Below are positions 22,114 through 22,649 of a DNA stretch of 22,649 nt, piece after piece. The notes beneath the pieces were generated by a model. The model made no database searches and was not told the origin of the DNA. It saw only the letters and a program-made list of their open reading frames with translations. Within the stretch, counting starts at the first letter, position 1; every line of letters starts with the position of its first letter. Made by a program: the position numbers and the translations under genes. This DNA is from Nitrolancea sp040255925 (lineage in GTDB: Bacteria; Chloroflexota; Chloroflexia; Thermomicrobiales; Thermomicrobiaceae): positions 1 to 22,649 of the forward strand of contig JBDZVX010000032.1 of assembly GCA_040255925.1 (NCBI GenBank), written 5' to 3'.

Positions 22114-22649
22114 ATCCCGAGTTCTCGTAACCGGTGGCAGTGGCTTCCTGGGGGTCCAGGTGGTTGAGAGACTCTATCTGCAGGGTTGCACGGCGGTGAC
22201 GGTCCCCCGTAGCCGGGATTACGACCTCGTTGATCCGGTAGCGGTGCGGCGGCTGCTTCGTGACAGCCGGCCGGACGTGGTTATCCACCTGGCCGCCAAG
22301 GTCGGGGGGATTGGCGCCAACCGCGAACATCCCGCCGATTTCTTCTACGACAATCTGATGATGGGTGTGCAGCTTATGCACGAGAGCTGGCGTGCCGGCG
22401 TCGAGAAGTTCGTCGCCGTCGGCACCGTCTGCGCCTACCCGAAGCACACGCCGGTTCCCTTCCGGGAGGAGTTGCTCTGGAATGGCTACCCGGAGGAGAC
22501 CAACGCCCCCTATGGCCTCGCCAAGAAGATGCTCCTCGTACAGTCCCAGGCCTATCGTGAGCAATACGGCTTCAACGCCATCTACCTGCTGCCGGTCAAC
22601 CTCTACGGACCGGGCGATAACTTCGACCCGGAGAGTTCCCACGTGATCC
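22097..22649 (+). CDS. fcl: GDP-L-fucose synthase, 3' end beyond the window
   Basis: The ATG at 22097 lies inside the end of the preceding GT4 gene, with GAAGGGA upstream. The 184 codons present show the short-chain dehydrogenase/epimerase NAD(P) motif TGGSGFLG (12-19), VIHLAAKVGGIGANREHP, VAVGTVCAYPKHTPVPF, and the catalytic Tyr139/Lys143 pair in APYGLAKKMLL, then YLLPVNLYGPGDNFDP, all typical of GDP-fucose synthase. It converts GDP-4-keto-6-deoxymannose to GDP-L-fucose by epimerisation and NADPH reduction. The partner GDP-mannose 4,6-dehydratase (gmd) is not in the window and may lie downstream. The gene runs off the right edge. Confidence 0.92.
   Translation, partial: MISLAESRVLVTGGSGFLGVQVVERLYLQGCTAVTVPRSRDYDLVDPVAVRRLLRDSRPDVVIHLAAKVGGIGANREHPADFFYDNLMMGVQLMHESWRAGVEKFVAVGTVCAYPKHTPVPFREELLWNGYPEETNAPYGLAKKMLLVQSQAYREQYGFNAIYLLPVNLYGPGDNFDPESSHVI

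Overview
The window looks like chromosomal DNA of a GC-rich bacterium, most likely a Chloroflexota (Thermomicrobia/Sphaerobacter-type) genome. This is an inference from the protein types (AAA-LuxR regulator with TPRs, MmyB-type regulator, sortase-like and geranylgeranyl-reductase-like proteins, IS630 element) and from gene style (Shine-Dalgarno-led genes, many GTG starts, ATGA/GTGA overlaps). No rRNA, tRNA or CRISPR array was seen.

Layout. (1) 1-1340: the possible tail of a gene running in from the left edge, three stacked inverted repeats (118-267), and an internally deleted IS630-family element (about 415-1296) whose transposase is split by a -1 frameshift and lacks the C-terminal catalytic part. 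(2) 1485-5278, minus strand: a TPR protein resembling the ST7 family, a roughly 590-bp non-coding stretch with nested inverted repeats, a tiny two-helix membrane protein, a CPBP/CAAX-type membrane protease, and an MmyB-type XRE regulator upstream of the protease. (3) 5616-8090, plus strand, divergent from MmyB: a large STAND/NB-ARC ATPase with TPRs and a C-terminal LuxR HTH. (4) 8091-11218, plus: a long leader with an operator-like triple half-site, an unlisted 48-codon ORF, a secreted protein, a sortase-fold protein without its catalytic His and Cys, and a geranylgeranyl-reductase-family flavoprotein. (5) 11281-22649, plus: a glycan biosynthesis operon with three GT2 and four GT4 glycosyltransferases, an alpha/alpha-toroid protein, a UDP-sugar 6-dehydrogenase, and the start of GDP-L-fucose synthase, which is cut by the right edge.

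How it fits together. The glycan genes nearly all overlap by 4-17 nt, so they are probably co-transcribed and translationally coupled. UDP-sugar dehydrogenase supplies a uronic-acid nucleotide sugar and Fcl supplies GDP-fucose. The GT2 and GT4 enzymes would assemble an acidic, fucose-containing exopolysaccharide or cell-surface glycan. No polymerase, flippase or ABC exporter is visible, so the locus probably continues to the right. The two divergent regulators at 4316-8090 may sense a small molecule or stress and control neighbouring genes, but nothing in the sequence proves their targets.

Most interesting: the predicted catalytically dead sortase at 9285-9986 between a secreted beta-rich protein and an isoprenoid reductase; the three TCCTAA half-sites and coupled small ORF in front of it; the nested and alternative inverted repeats at 2796-2927; and the non-autonomous IS630 derivative that keeps its frameshift site.
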